Source: Cobetia amphilecti (GTDB taxonomy: Bacteria; Pseudomonadota; Gammaproteobacteria; Pseudomonadales; Halomonadaceae). From it: a DNA stretch of 64,000 nt. This document shows positions 11,025 through 19,871 of the stretch, one piece after another. A program made the position numbers and the translations under genes. The notes beneath the pieces were generated by a model. The model was not told where the DNA came from and did not search any database. It was given only the letters and a program-made list of their open reading frames with translations. The DNA is taken from NCBI RefSeq assembly GCF_030010415.1, contig NZ_JASCSA010000005.1. One strand, given 5' to 3'. The stretch's first letter is position 1, and every line of letters begins with the position of its first letter.

Positions 11025-11193
11025 GCCGCCACCAACAATCACTGCCTCCTGACATTCCCTCGAAACAAGCCCGGGCCTGACTCCCTGTGGGAGCCACGCC
11101 ACTCGATGGCGCTCGCGTCGTAGAACGCACCGCCCCTGCCTTTTCGTCACGCTGACTGCCCGCGTGACCATCACCGAACACGAGGAACGCAAC

Positions 11194-12447
11194 ATGTTGA
11201 ACTGGGACGATTTCCACGAAGACGAAGCCCCCGCTGCCGAGAAGCCGGCGACGGCCAAACCGGCGCCGCAGGCCGAAGCTCCCGCCGCTGCCCCGGCGGC
11301 TGACGCTGTCGTCGCGAGCGAGAACAGCGAAGGCTACGCGATCAGCGATGCCGAGCGCATCGCCCGCGCCCAGCAGGCGCTGGACGATCTCGACGTGGCC
11401 AAGGGTCTGGAAGAACTGGAAATGGGGGCCCAGCGCATTCAGGTCGACGAGAAGCGCATGATCAATGCCCGCGCCGACGTCAACCAGCTGGTGCCCTTCA
11501 AGTACGATTGGGCATGGCAGAAGTACCTCGACGGCTCCGCGAACCACTGGATGCCGCAGGAAGTGAACATGAACGCGGACATCGCGTTGTGGAAGAGCCA
11601 GGACGGCCTGACCGAAGACGAGCGCCTGATCGTGATGCGCTCGCTGGGTTACTTCTCCACTGCCGACTCGCTGGTCGCCAACAACCTGGTGCTGGCCGTC
11701 TACAAGAACATCACCAACCCGGAGTGCCGCCAGTACCTGCTGCGCCAGGCCTTCGAAGAGGCGATCCACACCCACGCCTACCAGTACTGCATCGAGTCAC
11801 TGGGCATGGACGAAGGCGAAGTCTTCAACATGTACCGTGAAGTGGACTCCGTGGCGCGCAAGTCCGCCTGGAGCCTCAAGCACACCCAGGCGCTGGCACG
11901 TGCCGACTTCCACACCGGTACACCGGAAGCGGACCAGGAATTCCTGCGCAACCTGATCGGCTTCTACGCCGTCACCGAAGGCATCTTCTTCTACTGCGGC
12001 TTCTCCCAGATCCTGTCCATGGGTCGTCGCAACAAGATGACCGGCGTCGCCGAGCAGTTCCAGTACATCCTGCGTGACGAGTCCATGCACCTGAACTTCG
12101 GCATCGACGTGATCAACCAGATCAAGGTCGAGAACCCCCACCTGTGGACCGCCGAATTCCAGGACGAAGTCACCCAGATGATTCTGGAAGGCACCCAGCT
12201 CGAGATCGAATACGCGCGTGACACCATGCCGCGCGGCGTGCTGGGCATGAACGCGGCCATCATGGAGGAATACCTCCACTTCATCTGCAACCGTCGCCTC
12301 GCGCAGCTGGGCCTCAAGGAGCAGTTCCCGGGCGCCAAGAACCCGTTCCCGTGGATGTCCGAGATCATCGACCTGCGCAAGGAGAAGAACTTCTTCGAGA
12401 CGCGCGTCACCGAATATCAGGTCGGCGGTGCCCTGAGCTGGGATTGA
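11194..12447 (+). CDS. nrdB: Class Ia ribonucleoside-diphosphate reductase, beta subunit
   Basis: The 417-residue small subunit holds the diiron centre and tyrosyl radical. The ligand and radical motif is EEAIHTHAYQYC, with Glu, His three residues on and the radical Tyr seven residues on. Further ligands lie in EGIFFYCGF and in LRDESMHLNFG. The C-terminal QVGGALSWD is the peptide that docks on NrdA. The ATG at 11194 follows GAGGAA at 7 nt; an upstream GTG in frame adds ten residues without a ribosome site. The N-terminal 50 residues are Ala/Pro-rich and low complexity, like the NrdA tail linker. It is probably cotranscribed with nrdA. Confidence 0.96.
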   Translation: MLNWDDFHEDEAPAAEKPATAKPAPQAEAPAAAPAADAVVASENSEGYAISDAERIARAQQALDDLDVAKGLEELEMGAQRIQVDEKRMINARADVNQLVPFKYDWAWQKYLDGSANHWMPQEVNMNADIALWKSQDGLTEDERLIVMRSLGYFSTADSLVANNLVLAVYKNITNPECRQYLLRQAFEEAIHTHAYQYCIESLGMDEGEVFNMYREVDSVARKSAWSLKHTQALARADFHTGTPEADQEFLRNLIGFYAVTEGIFFYCGFSQILSMGRRNKMTGVAEQFQYILRDESMHLNFGIDVINQIKVENPHLWTAEFQDEVTQMILEGTQLEIEYARDTMPRGVLGMNAAIMEEYLHFICNRRLAQLGLKEQFPGAKNPFPWMSEIIDLRKEKNFFETRVTEYQVGGALSWD

Positions 12448-12505
12448 TCTAATTTAGTTAAATACACGTCATAACTTTCTGCGCTTGCGCTCATCAGTGC
12501 ATAAC

Positions 12506-12511
12506 TATAGT
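12506..12511 (+). promoter_or_regulatory. Possible -10 element for small AT-rich gene
   Basis: TATAGT lies about 45 bases upstream of the small gene, in an AT-rich stretch just after nrdB. The only -35-like sequence nearby (TTGCGC at 12485-12490) is 15 bp away, shorter than ideal, so the assignment is weak. Confidence 0.3.
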
Positions 12512-12555
12512 TTCACTAATGAGCTAAAAAGCCATGTACTCGGAGAATTACAGCG

Positions 12556-12717
12556 ATGGTCAGAAAAACAAGAAGCGACTGCACTGTAGGTACTTTTGAG
12601 AAGTCACGAGGATTACCTCCTGGTTCAGTGAGGAATCCCGATGGACGTGATACTAGGTCAGATAAGAAAATCGGCACCATTCGAAAAGAACATGGAAAGC
12701 CACTAAAGAAGCAATAA
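12556..12717 (+). CDS. Small basic protein of unknown function, AT-rich gene
   Basis: A 53-residue open frame with ATG, GGAG 10 nt upstream and a TAA stop. The product is highly charged and basic, begins MVRKTRSDCTVGTFEKSRGL, contains the turn-rich segment PPGSVRNPDGRDTRSDKK and ends in IRKEHGKPLKKQ. No membrane segment or signal is seen. GC content is about 43% by hand count against about 62% for the neighbours, and codons such as AGA, AGG, TTA and CTA are used. A terminator follows 30 bases later. The coherent basic, Gly/Asp-turn-rich sequence and ribosome site favour a real gene, perhaps acquired, but I do not recognise the family with certainty. Confidence 0.55.
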   Translation: MVRKTRSDCTVGTFEKSRGLPPGSVRNPDGRDTRSDKKIGTIRKEHGKPLKKQ

Positions 12718-12747
12718 ATAATAGCTAATATTTTTGTGAAGATCCCC

Positions 12748-12780
12748 AACGGGCCATGTCATTGATATGGCCCGTTTTTG
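12748..12780 (+). terminator. Terminator after the small AT-rich gene
   Basis: A 10-bp stem (12748-12757 with 12767-12776) with a 9-nt loop is followed directly by a T-run. It ends transcription of the small gene and, if there is readthrough, of nrdAB. Confidence 0.85.
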
Positions 12781-12851
12781 CGTCCAGCGCCCGCACAGGG
12801 TAGGCTTCGCGCCGTCCCGACTCTCCCCGGCTTCACGTGAAAGGAACGAAC

Positions 12852-13835
12852 ATGCAACTCGGTATCATCGGACTCGGCCGCATGGGCGGCAATATCGCTC
12901 GTCGCTTGATGCGCAATGGTCACGAAGTGGTCGCCCATGATCGTGACGCGGCAATCGCCCAGTCACTGGTCGCCGACGGTGCGACGCACGTCGATAGCCT
13001 CGTGGAGCTGGTTCAGCAGCTCGAGGCGCCGCGCGCCGTCTGGGTCATGCTGCCGGCTGGCGAGATCACCGAGCAGACCATTGCCACGCTTGCCGAGCTG
13101 ATGGAAGCCGGCGACACCATCATCGATGGCGGCAACACCTTCTACAAGGACGACATCCGCCGTGCCACGGCCCTCAAGCTGAAGGGCCTGAACTACGTCG
13201 ATGTGGGCACTTCCGGCGGCGTGTGGGGCCTGGAGCGCGGCTACTGCATGATGATCGGTGCCGAGAAGGCCGTGTTCGAGCATCTCGAGCCGCTGTTCGA
13301 TACCCTCGCCCCGGGCTATGGCGATCTCGAACGTACCAAGGGCCGCAACGCCCCGGATGAGCGCGCCGAGCGCGGCTACATCCATGCCGGTCCGGTCGGC
13401 GCCGGTCATTACGTGAAGATGGTCCACAACGGCATCGAGTACGGCCTGATGCAGGCTTACGCCGAGGGCTTCGAGCTGATGCAGAGCAAGGGCTCCGACG
13501 CCCTGCCGGAAGATCAGCGCTTCGACCTCAATCTGGCCGATATCGCCGAGGTGTGGCGACGTGGCAGCGTGGTCTCTTCCTGGCTGCTCGACCTGACCGC
13601 CCAGGCACTGGCCGGTGACGAGCGTCTGGACCACTACAGCGGTGCCGTCTCTGACAGTGGCGAAGGCCGCTGGACCGTCGATGCCGCCGTCGAACAGGGT
13701 GTCGCCGTGCCGGTGCTGGCCAATGCGCTGTTCTCGCGCTTCAGCTCGCGCAAGGAAAACACCTACGCCAACCGCCTGCTGTCGGCGATGCGCTTCGGCT
13801 TCGGCGGCCATGTCGAGCCGCCCAGGAAAGACTGA
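12852..13835 (+). CDS. gnd: 6-phosphogluconate dehydrogenase, decarboxylating (short form)
   Basis: A 327-residue oxidoreductase of the short 6PGDH type, which converts 6-phosphogluconate to ribulose 5-phosphate. The N-terminal Rossmann motif is GIIGLGRMGGNIARRL. Substrate-binding sequences include MLPAGEIT, IDGGNTFY, GTSGGVWGLERGYCMMIGG-type sequence and GPVGAGHYVKMVHNGIEYG with the catalytic Lys and Asn. The family's long form is about 470 residues, so this is the shorter, usually NAD-preferring class; cofactor choice is inferred. ATG at 12852 has AAGGAA upstream; a GTG 15 bases earlier is less likely. A strong hairpin follows. Confidence 0.92.
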   Translation: MQLGIIGLGRMGGNIARRLMRNGHEVVAHDRDAAIAQSLVADGATHVDSLVELVQQLEAPRAVWVMLPAGEITEQTIATLAELMEAGDTIIDGGNTFYKDDIRRATALKLKGLNYVDVGTSGGVWGLERGYCMMIGAEKAVFEHLEPLFDTLAPGYGDLERTKGRNAPDERAERGYIHAGPVGAGHYVKMVHNGIEYGLMQAYAEGFELMQSKGSDALPEDQRFDLNLADIAEVWRRGSVVSSWLLDLTAQALAGDERLDHYSGAVSDSGEGRWTVDAAVEQGVAVPVLANALFSRFSSRKENTYANRLLSAMRFGFGGHVEPPRKD

Positions 13836-13862
13836 GCACCTGCTCTGACACGCCAGACGTGA

Positions 13863-13897
13863 AACGCCCCGCTCATGGAGATCATGAGCGGGGCGTT
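13863..13897. terminator. Terminator after gnd
   Basis: A perfect 15-bp stem (13863-13877 with 13883-13897) with a 5-nt loop lies just after gnd and before the convergent protease gene. It probably works in both directions. Confidence 0.85.
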
Positions 13898-13984
13898 GTC
13901 GTTTGCGGGGCCTGCTGGCAGAGCGGTGGAGTGTCAGCTGCCCTTCTTGCCAGCCCTGTCAGCCATCTGTGTCAGCCACTGGCG

Positions 13985-14527
13985 TTATCGAACGCCGCCA
14001 GCGCCATCCACCGGCGTCAGCGTCATCTGCTGACCGCGCATGTTGATATCGAACTCCCCCAGGAAACTCATACCCAGCAGCACCACCTCATCGTGCATGC
14101 CCGGCACGATGGCCCCGCGCACCTCGCGCTGGCTGAGCCCCGCCAGACTGACAGCGTCCAGTGTGGTCAGGGCACCGTGGCTGACGCCATTGGCGGTAGT
14201 GAAGCGCGCATCCCGCCCGAGTGGCAGCTGCAGGCGCTCGGCCAGCGCTTCGGACACCGAGACATAGGTGGCGCCGGTATCGAGCAGGAAGGTCACCGGC
14301 TGATCATTGATCGTACCGGGGGCCACGAAGTGACCTGAGCGATTGCGCGACAGCGTCAGTGGCTCTCCGGATGACAGCGACTGGCCAGCCAGCGAGGCAT
14401 TGGGCCGGGTGCGCTCATCAAGCTGGCCCTGAAACCACCACACCAGCATGGCGAGAATCAGCGCCCAGCACAGCACCAGCATGCCGACACCATAACGGCG
14501 GGTCGCGCCGCCCTCTGAATCACTCAT
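13985..14527 (-). CDS. Membrane-anchored retropepsin-like aspartic protease
   Basis: A 180-residue protein with an N-terminal transmembrane anchor (about 14-34) followed by a retropepsin-like domain. The catalytic motif FLLDTGATYVSVS and the flap-like and hydrophobic-Gly segment LLGMSFLGEFDI match the bacterial clan AA single-domain family (TIGR02281). Such proteins act as dimers, facing the periplasm; substrates are not known. The ATG at 14527 overlaps the stop of the upstream gene as ATGA, so translation is coupled to the DUF3592 protein. An earlier in-frame start would overlap that gene further and is not needed. Confidence 0.8.
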   Translation of the reverse strand: MSDSEGGATRRYGVGMLVLCWALILAMLVWWFQGQLDERTRPNASLAGQSLSSGEPLTLSRNRSGHFVAPGTINDQPVTFLLDTGATYVSVSEALAERLQLPLGRDARFTTANGVSHGALTTLDAVSLAGLSQREVRGAIVPGMHDEVVLLGMSFLGEFDINMRGQQMTLTPVDGAGGVR

Positions 14528-15021
14528 CCACCACCACCCCGCAACAGCAGACGCAGGCCGACGGCGCACAGTGCGAAGCCGAGAATCAACGGCACCCCGA
14601 TCAGCCAGCCGCGCGTCCCCGGCAGGCTGGCCTCATGCGGGGCGTCGAGGTGATAGACCAGCGCCACGCTCTCCCCCACGGCGGGTGTCGGCGAGGGCAC
14701 CGCCAGCGGCGAGATGATCTCGTGCCAGCCATCACGCTGATCCTGATAGCGCACCACGGGCGCATACTGGATCGACTCGATATTGAAGCGCCCACCCGGC
14801 GGCAGACCCGCCATCGCCAGGGCCTCATCCTCGCTGAGTTTGCCACCCTTGGGCAGATGGATCGGACTACGCCCTTCGACGTGCAGCGTACGGTCGTGAT
14901 TGATGACCTCGCCCATCACCTGTGCGCTGTTGCGGGCGAAGGACTGTGCCTGCTGCCAGCGATAGCCACCGAGCAGCAGCAAGGCGATGCCGATGATGAT
15001 CAGTCCCCAGGTCAACGCCAT
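14524..15021 (-). CDS. DUF3592 domain membrane protein
   Basis: A 165-residue protein with one membrane segment near the N-terminus (about 3-20) and one at the C-terminus (about 137-158), bracketing an extracytoplasmic domain with ARNSAQVMGEVI and APVVRYQDQRDGWHEI, which resemble DUF3592. Function is not known. ATG at 15021 is preceded by AAGGAGG at 6 nt. It overlaps the protease gene by 4 bases and follows the ankyrin gene by about 26 bases, so the three likely form one operon. Confidence 0.75.
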   Translation of the reverse strand: MALTWGLIIIGIALLLLGGYRWQQAQSFARNSAQVMGEVINHDRTLHVEGRSPIHLPKGGKLSEDEALAMAGLPPGGRFNIESIQYAPVVRYQDQRDGWHEIISPLAVPSPTPAVGESVALVYHLDAPHEASLPGTRGWLIGVPLILGFALCAVGLRLLLRGGGG

Positions 15022-15047
15022 GCGATGCCTCCTTGTGGTCGGTGCCA

Positions 15048-15713
15048 TCATGCACGACGCGGTGTCGAGGTACGGGCCTGGACGTCGTCGCTCACGTCAT
15101 GGGCAACGCCCTGCTCGTGTCCGCCGGCCGCTTCCAGCCTCTCGCTCAGCGCCTCGAACTGGCGCCAGCGCGCATGCGCCAGCGGCGTGACACCTTCGGC
15201 GTCCGCCAGATTGACGTCGGCACCGTGGGCCAGCAGCTGCTCGACGACCCGTTGATAGTCAACGCCGCCATCCCCCAGCAACACGGCCTCGATCAGTGCC
15301 GTCCAGCCGAGCGTATTCTGGTGATTGACGTCGACATCGGTCTCCTCGAGCAGCTGACGGCAGATATCGGCATGGCCACGCTCACTGGCCGACATCAGCG
15401 CAGTGGAAGAGAAGCGATTGAGCACCGTCGCCGAGGCGCCATGCGCCAGCAGCCGGCTCAGGCAGCGGCCATAGCCGAGCGCGGCCGCGGCCAGCAGGGG
15501 CGTGTCGTGCAGGGCATCGGTCTGCTCGCAATCGGCGCCGGCGGCCAGCAGGGCCTCCACCGCCTCCGGCTGATTGGCCTGCACCGCGACCAGCAATGGC
15601 GAGCGCCCACGATAATCCACGTCATTGACTCGCTCGTGCGCATCGGGAGCGGCCAATGCCTGTGCCAGGCCCTCCAGATCGCCATGCTGAGCACACATTG
15701 TCATGTCCTTCAT
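15048..15713 (-). CDS. Ankyrin-repeat protein
   Basis: A 221-residue protein made of ankyrin repeats, for example GRSPLLVAVQANQPEAVEAL, HDTPLLAAAALGYGRCL and GWTALIEAVLLG; about five repeats cover residues 15-190. No signal peptide or enzyme domain is seen, so it probably binds a partner protein in the cytosol. ATG at 15713 follows AGGAGG at 5 nt; two other Met codons lie within ten residues. It is first in the operon with the DUF3592 protein and the protease, but the shared function is unknown. Confidence 0.8.
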   Translation of the reverse strand: MKDMTMCAQHGDLEGLAQALAAPDAHERVNDVDYRGRSPLLVAVQANQPEAVEALLAAGADCEQTDALHDTPLLAAAALGYGRCLSRLLAHGASATVLNRFSSTALMSASERGHADICRQLLEETDVDVNHQNTLGWTALIEAVLLGDGGVDYQRVVEQLLAHGADVNLADAEGVTPLAHARWRQFEALSERLEAAGGHEQGVAHDVSDDVQARTSTPRRA

Positions 15714-15719
15714 CACCAC

Positions 15720-16054
15720 CTCCTGACGCCCGGCAACGGATGCTTACTCTCTGACAGCCTATGCGATCCTGAGCGTGACCGTTAGCCCCGCCAGCGTTCA
15801 ATCGGCGCCTTGAGCATCGTCGATCAGGCATGGCGTGGTGAATGACAGGCAAAAAAAAGCGCTCCCGAAGGAGCGCCAGTTCGTCATCACCGCAGGGCGC
15901 GGCAGACGAGACTCAGAAACGAAGCCCGTCCGGCTGCCAGCCGGACACCGTCAGAATACGGTGTCGTCCTGGCCGCGCCCAATCATCTCTCGGGATGGCT
16001 GTGATAGCGCTGAGCTATCAAGACAAGACCGCCGATAAACGAGGCGGCGCCCTG
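15720..16054. other. Non-coding region with kinase-operon terminator
   Basis: About 330 bases between the ankyrin gene and the second sensor kinase gene. It holds the terminator at 15851-15876 and the ankyrin-gene promoter region. I see no credible gene. Confidence 0.5.
15851..15876 (-). terminator. Intrinsic terminator of second two-component operon
   Basis: On the minus strand a 7-bp GC stem (15859-15865 with 15870-15876) with loop TTCG is followed by eight T residues, a canonical intrinsic terminator about 180 bases beyond the kinase stop. Confidence 0.9.
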
Positions 16055-17419
16055 TCACTCCTTCGGCTGCGCCCCGACCAGCGGGGAGCTCGGCAGCCAG
16101 ACGCGTGCCGCCAGGCCGCCCAGACTGGAGCGCTCCAGTGCCAGCTCGCCCCCGTAGAGCGCCATCAGATCATCGACGATCGCCAGCCCCAGACCGGAAC
16201 CGGAGCGCCCTTCATCAAGACGCGCCCCACGCCCCAGCGCGGCAGCGCCCTCTTCTTCATTCATGCCGGGGCCATCGTCCTCGATGATCAACAGCACGCC
16301 GCCATCGCGGGTCTCGCTGCTGACGCGCACCTGCTGGCGAGCCCACTGCAAGGCGTTCTCGAGCAGGTTACCGACCATTTCCTGCAGGTCCTGCGGGTCG
16401 ACCCGCACGCTGGCGTCGTCCTCCAGCGCCAGACTCAGCGTGATGCCACGCCGGCTCGCCAAGCGCCCGAGTCCCTCGAAGACCGGCCCTGCCGCCTCAC
16501 GCAGGCTGATGCGCCCGCTGAGATGCGCGCCACCGGCGGCACTGGCACGCGCAAGGTGGTGGCGCACGGCTTCATCGATGCGTTTGAGCTCGGCGTCGAT
16601 CCGCGCGCGGTCCTCGCCGTCGAAGCGCTCGGACTGGGCCTTGAGCACGCTGACCGGCGTCTTGAGGGCATGCGCCAGATTGCCGGCCGCCGCGCGCCCG
16701 CGCTCGATCAAGCGCTGATCTCGCTCGAGCACGGCATTGATGGCGCGGGTCAGCTCGGTCAGCTCCGGCGGCAGACGGGTCTCTTCCAGCCGCTCCGCCT
16801 CGCCGTCGGCGACCTTCTTGAGGCGAGCCCGCAGGCGCCGCAGAGGCGCCAGCCCCCAGCTGATCTGCGCGGCAGAGCCGCACACCAACAGCGATGCCAA
16901 GGCCACCAGCGCACCCGCCAGCAGCCACTCGAAGCGCGCGACCTCGGCGTCGACCTCGCTACGGCTGGCCGCCACCATCACGTGCAGTGGCTGGTTGCGA
17001 CCGGGCAGGCGGATATCGCGCTCGAGGGAGCGCAGCACCTGATGGCGCGGGCCCTTGAGGTCACGGCTGATGATGACGCCCTTGTCCATGTCTTCCAGCG
17101 GCGGCAGTCGCTGGTCCCACAGCGAGCGCGACGTCAGCACATTGCCGTTGCGATCGGAAATCTGCCAGTACCAGCCCGAATAGGCCTGATCGAAGCGTGG
17201 GTCGCCCAGCGAGCGTGTCAGGCCGGGGCGGCCCTTCTCGCGGTCGAACTGGATGGCGGCGATCAGCACCTTCGACAGCGACAGCAGGCGCTGGTCGAAG
17301 GCGGTAGTCACGGCGTCACGGAAGCTCCAGGCCAGACCGAGCCCGGTCAGCGGCATGACGATCAAGGCAATGACCAGCGAGCCGCCCAGCAAGCGGCGGC
17401 CGACGGACAGTGGCTTCAT
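16055..17419 (-). CDS. Sensor histidine kinase (PhoQ-like group)
   Basis: A 454-residue membrane kinase. Segments at about 11-31 and 166-187 flank a periplasmic sensor with the acidic stretch LPPLEDMDKG. A HAMP-like region leads to H250 in GNLAHALKTPVSVLKA, the phosphoacceptor; the sequence around it and the downstream NLLENALQWA, DDGPGMNEEE and GSGLGLAIV match the PhoQ-type HPK group. Whether it senses divalent cations cannot be decided. Its ATG overlaps the stop of the response regulator gene as ATGA, so the pair is translationally coupled. The PepSY-domain gene near the regulator start is typical of such systems. Confidence 0.85.
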   Translation of the reverse strand: MKPLSVGRRLLGGSLVIALIVMPLTGLGLAWSFRDAVTTAFDQRLLSLSKVLIAAIQFDREKGRPGLTRSLGDPRFDQAYSGWYWQISDRNGNVLTSRSLWDQRLPPLEDMDKGVIISRDLKGPRHQVLRSLERDIRLPGRNQPLHVMVAASRSEVDAEVARFEWLLAGALVALASLLVCGSAAQISWGLAPLRRLRARLKKVADGEAERLEETRLPPELTELTRAINAVLERDQRLIERGRAAAGNLAHALKTPVSVLKAQSERFDGEDRARIDAELKRIDEAVRHHLARASAAGGAHLSGRISLREAAGPVFEGLGRLASRRGITLSLALEDDASVRVDPQDLQEMVGNLLENALQWARQQVRVSSETRDGGVLLIIEDDGPGMNEEEGAAALGRGARLDEGRSGSGLGLAIVDDLMALYGGELALERSSLGGLAARVWLPSSPLVGAQPKE

Positions 17420-18114
17420 GCGTCGCTGCCATCCGCCGGCGTCTGTGTCTCGGCGTCCGGATCACGCAGACGATAGCCACGCCCGCGCAGCGTCTCTATG
17501 CGCTCGGCCCCCAGCTTGCGGCGCAGACGGCTGATCTGCACGTCGATGACATTGGAATCGGGTTCGTGGTCGCGGTCATAGACATGCTCGACCAGTTCAG
17601 AACGGCTGACCACACCAGGCACGGCGTGCATCAGGTGCATCAGCAGGCGCGTTTCCTGGGCGGTCAGCGACACGGGGCGCCCCGCCAGGCTGACGGTACC
17701 GCCGTGGGTGTCACAGGCCAGATCACCCAGCTTGAGCACGGGGTGGGCATGGCCGCGAGAGCGACGCACCAGGGCGCGCAGACGGAAGATGACCTCGGCG
17801 GTCTCGAAGGGCTTGGTGACGTAATCATCGGCGCCGGCAGAGAAGCCGGCGGCCTTGTCAGACCAGCGCTCGCGCGCGGTCAGCACCAGCACCGGCACCT
17901 CGATGCCGGCCTCTCGCCACTGGGCCAGCCAGCGCGTGCCATCGCCGTCCGGCAGGCCGAGATCCAGCACTACGGCATCGTAGCTCTCGGTCTGGATCAA
18001 AAAGTCGGCGTCTCCCCCGGTGGTGGCATGCTCGACCAGCACATCGGCTTCCCCCAGGCGCGCCATCAGCGCTTCGGCCAACGGCATGTCATCTTCAACC
18101 AGCAATATCTTCAT
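17416..18114 (-). CDS. OmpR-family response regulator (PhoP-like group)
   Basis: A 232-residue regulator. The receiver domain starts MKILLVEDDMPLAEAL with D51 in AVVLDLGLPDGDG as phosphoacceptor and Lys in YVTKPFETAEV. The winged helix ends VIDVQISRLRRKLG and RIETLRGRGYRL. The frame is open upstream, but ATG at 18114 gives the conserved start. It pairs with the overlapping kinase gene. The PhoP-like label is by overall similarity only. Confidence 0.86.
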   Translation of the reverse strand: MKILLVEDDMPLAEALMARLGEADVLVEHATTGGDADFLIQTESYDAVVLDLGLPDGDGTRWLAQWREAGIEVPVLVLTARERWSDKAAGFSAGADDYVTKPFETAEVIFRLRALVRRSRGHAHPVLKLGDLACDTHGGTVSLAGRPVSLTAQETRLLMHLMHAVPGVVSRSELVEHVYDRDHEPDSNVIDVQISRLRRKLGAERIETLRGRGYRLRDPDAETQTPADGSDA

Positions 18115-18266
18115 CGATTCTCGGGCTCCTGACGCAAGCGGCGTTCTACCGGTGGCGCAATGGACAATGGCACTAGCATACCGTTCCTCAGGGCCGCCAG
18201 GCACCCTCGGCGCCCTTGTCACAGCCTGCGCTGACACTGCCTGGCCTGGCCACTGCCTGCCTCGTC

Positions 18267-18776
18267 CTACTGACTCTCGACCTCGGCATTGGCGCCGTCA
18301 GTCACGAGCGGCGCGTCGTCCGTCTCGGGCAAGGGCCTGGTCAGGGGCTTGGTCAGAGGCTCAGACAAGGAACCGCTGCCAGCGCGACGCATGGCATCCA
18401 GATTGACGCCGCGCACCTCACGCAGGCTGCCATCCGAGGCGCGCACGGTGAATCTGGCCATCTGGCCCTGTGGCCCGAGCATCTCGACCTCATAGATCAG
18501 CTCGCCATGCGTCTCTTCGAGCTCCACCTCGACCACCTGACCCAGCCAGTCGCGCTCGAGGCTATCGAGCAGCTCGGACAACGAGATGACACGTCCGGCG
18601 GCGACTTCGTCGTGCAGGCTGCGCCAGCGCTCGCTGTCACACAGCGCATGCGGCGGCAGTGCCAGCGCACCGACCAGCAGGCTCCCGAGCCCGAGGCACA
18701 GCCAGACATAGCGTTGCCGCCATTGACTGCCACGCGCTGCACGGGCGTCTGGCTGAGCCTTGTGGGGAGTCTGCAT
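18267..18776 (-). CDS. PepSY-domain protein
   Basis: A 169-residue exported protein with one N-terminal hydrophobic segment (about 25-43). The middle (about 55-125) matches PepSY: AAGRVISLSELLDSLE, then VVEVELEETHGELIYEVEML and DGSLREVRGVNLDA. PepSY proteins are secreted or membrane-bound and often lie next to PhoPQ-type systems, where they may inhibit proteases or modulate sensing; that role is inferred. ATG at 18776 has GAGG 9 nt upstream. It is about 150 bases upstream of the regulator gene on the same strand and may share its operon. Confidence 0.8.
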   Translation of the reverse strand: MQTPHKAQPDARAARGSQWRQRYVWLCLGLGSLLVGALALPPHALCDSERWRSLHDEVAAGRVISLSELLDSLERDWLGQVVEVELEETHGELIYEVEMLGPQGQMARFTVRASDGSLREVRGVNLDAMRRAGSGSLSEPLTKPLTRPLPETDDAPLVTDGANAEVESQ

Positions 18777-19034
18777 GAAGAGGAACCTCGTGAATGACGG
18801 CGGGGCTGGTGTGCGCCCAAGGCGGGCGCTTGCGCGTGGCGCTCAATCTAGCAACGGAATGTGCAATCAAACCTGCGTTGGAACAACGCGGACCAACCCG
18901 AGAGCAACCACTGACCCTGTGATGCAGAGACTGACAGGAGGCAATGAACCTCAGATGAATTCACGTCTCAGCGACGCGCAAGGTCGCCTGGCCCACAGTG
19001 AGTGCCATGCACAGCCATCCTTGAGGAGGGTGTC

Positions 19035-19871
19035 ATGTCCCCATCAGCCGCGTCCCGTATTGCTCCCGCTCGTGAATCAGACTCCGCATCCCGGCAGCCG
19101 CCATCCTCGGCCGCAGGCGCCGCCCCGTCGCGCTTCTGGCTCGCCAGCCGCGCAGTCCAGCACTGGCGACACGGCCTGGGCGTCAGCGCACTCGGCCTGA
19201 TGCTGGGCTCGGCTCCCGCCTATGCCAACGGCATCGAGGACCTGCCGGTGCGCCATCAGCTGTCGGCGGCAGAACTCTCGACCGCAGGGCTCTCTGCAAA
19301 TGGGCCCTCGACCAGCGAGCACTCAGATGACGGCAAGGCGCACGCCACGCTCGGCGATGATGCGGAGGGTAGCGCGCTGGACACGGCCGCCACCCGCACA
19401 GCCGGAAAGCCTGCGACAGCTATCTCTGAGGCCGCGTCTACCCAGGGGCTCGCGCCAGAGCTGCTCACGCAGATGATGATCCACGCCAGTCGCAAGGGCA
19501 TGATGGAATTCAGTACGATGGATATCCGCGACGATCATGTTCAGTTCACGGGCTGGGGGCATAATGGGTGGCAGATGGAACTGGCCATCAATCTCGCCGA
19601 TGGAGAATTCATCAGCGAAGCGCTGCGCCAGAGTGATTCCGCGCCCGGCGACAAGGCCATCGATGGCGACAGCATGCGCCAGACCTTGAATTTTGCCGCT
19701 GTCGACGGCATCAAGAGTGTACAGAGCGTCGAAGTCGCTGCGCACGCCATCCAGATTCACGGACGCGATGCGCAAGGCAGGCCGCAACGAATGACATTGA
19801 ACATGCCGCTGCCGGGCAACGCTTTCAACCTCGCTGCCAGCGTGTCCATGAATCCGGATTACCGGCCGTGA
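19035..19871 (+). CDS. Secreted protein of unknown function
   Basis: A 278-residue protein with an extended signal peptide ending APAYA-NG near residue 64. A Ser/Thr/Ala-rich linker follows, then a C-terminal domain with MMIHASRKGMMEFSTMDIRD and WQMELAINLADGEFISEAL, whose short strand pattern recalls PepSY-like folds, although I cannot confirm that. ATG at 19035 follows GAGGAGG. It is divergent from the PepSY gene of the two-component cluster, which suggests a related regulon member. I do not recognise a named family. Confidence 0.6.
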   Translation: MSPSAASRIAPARESDSASRQPPSSAAGAAPSRFWLASRAVQHWRHGLGVSALGLMLGSAPAYANGIEDLPVRHQLSAAELSTAGLSANGPSTSEHSDDGKAHATLGDDAEGSALDTAATRTAGKPATAISEAASTQGLAPELLTQMMIHASRKGMMEFSTMDIRDDHVQFTGWGHNGWQMELAINLADGEFISEALRQSDSAPGDKAIDGDSMRQTLNFAAVDGIKSVQSVEVAAHAIQIHGRDAQGRPQRMTLNMPLPGNAFNLAASVSMNPDYRP

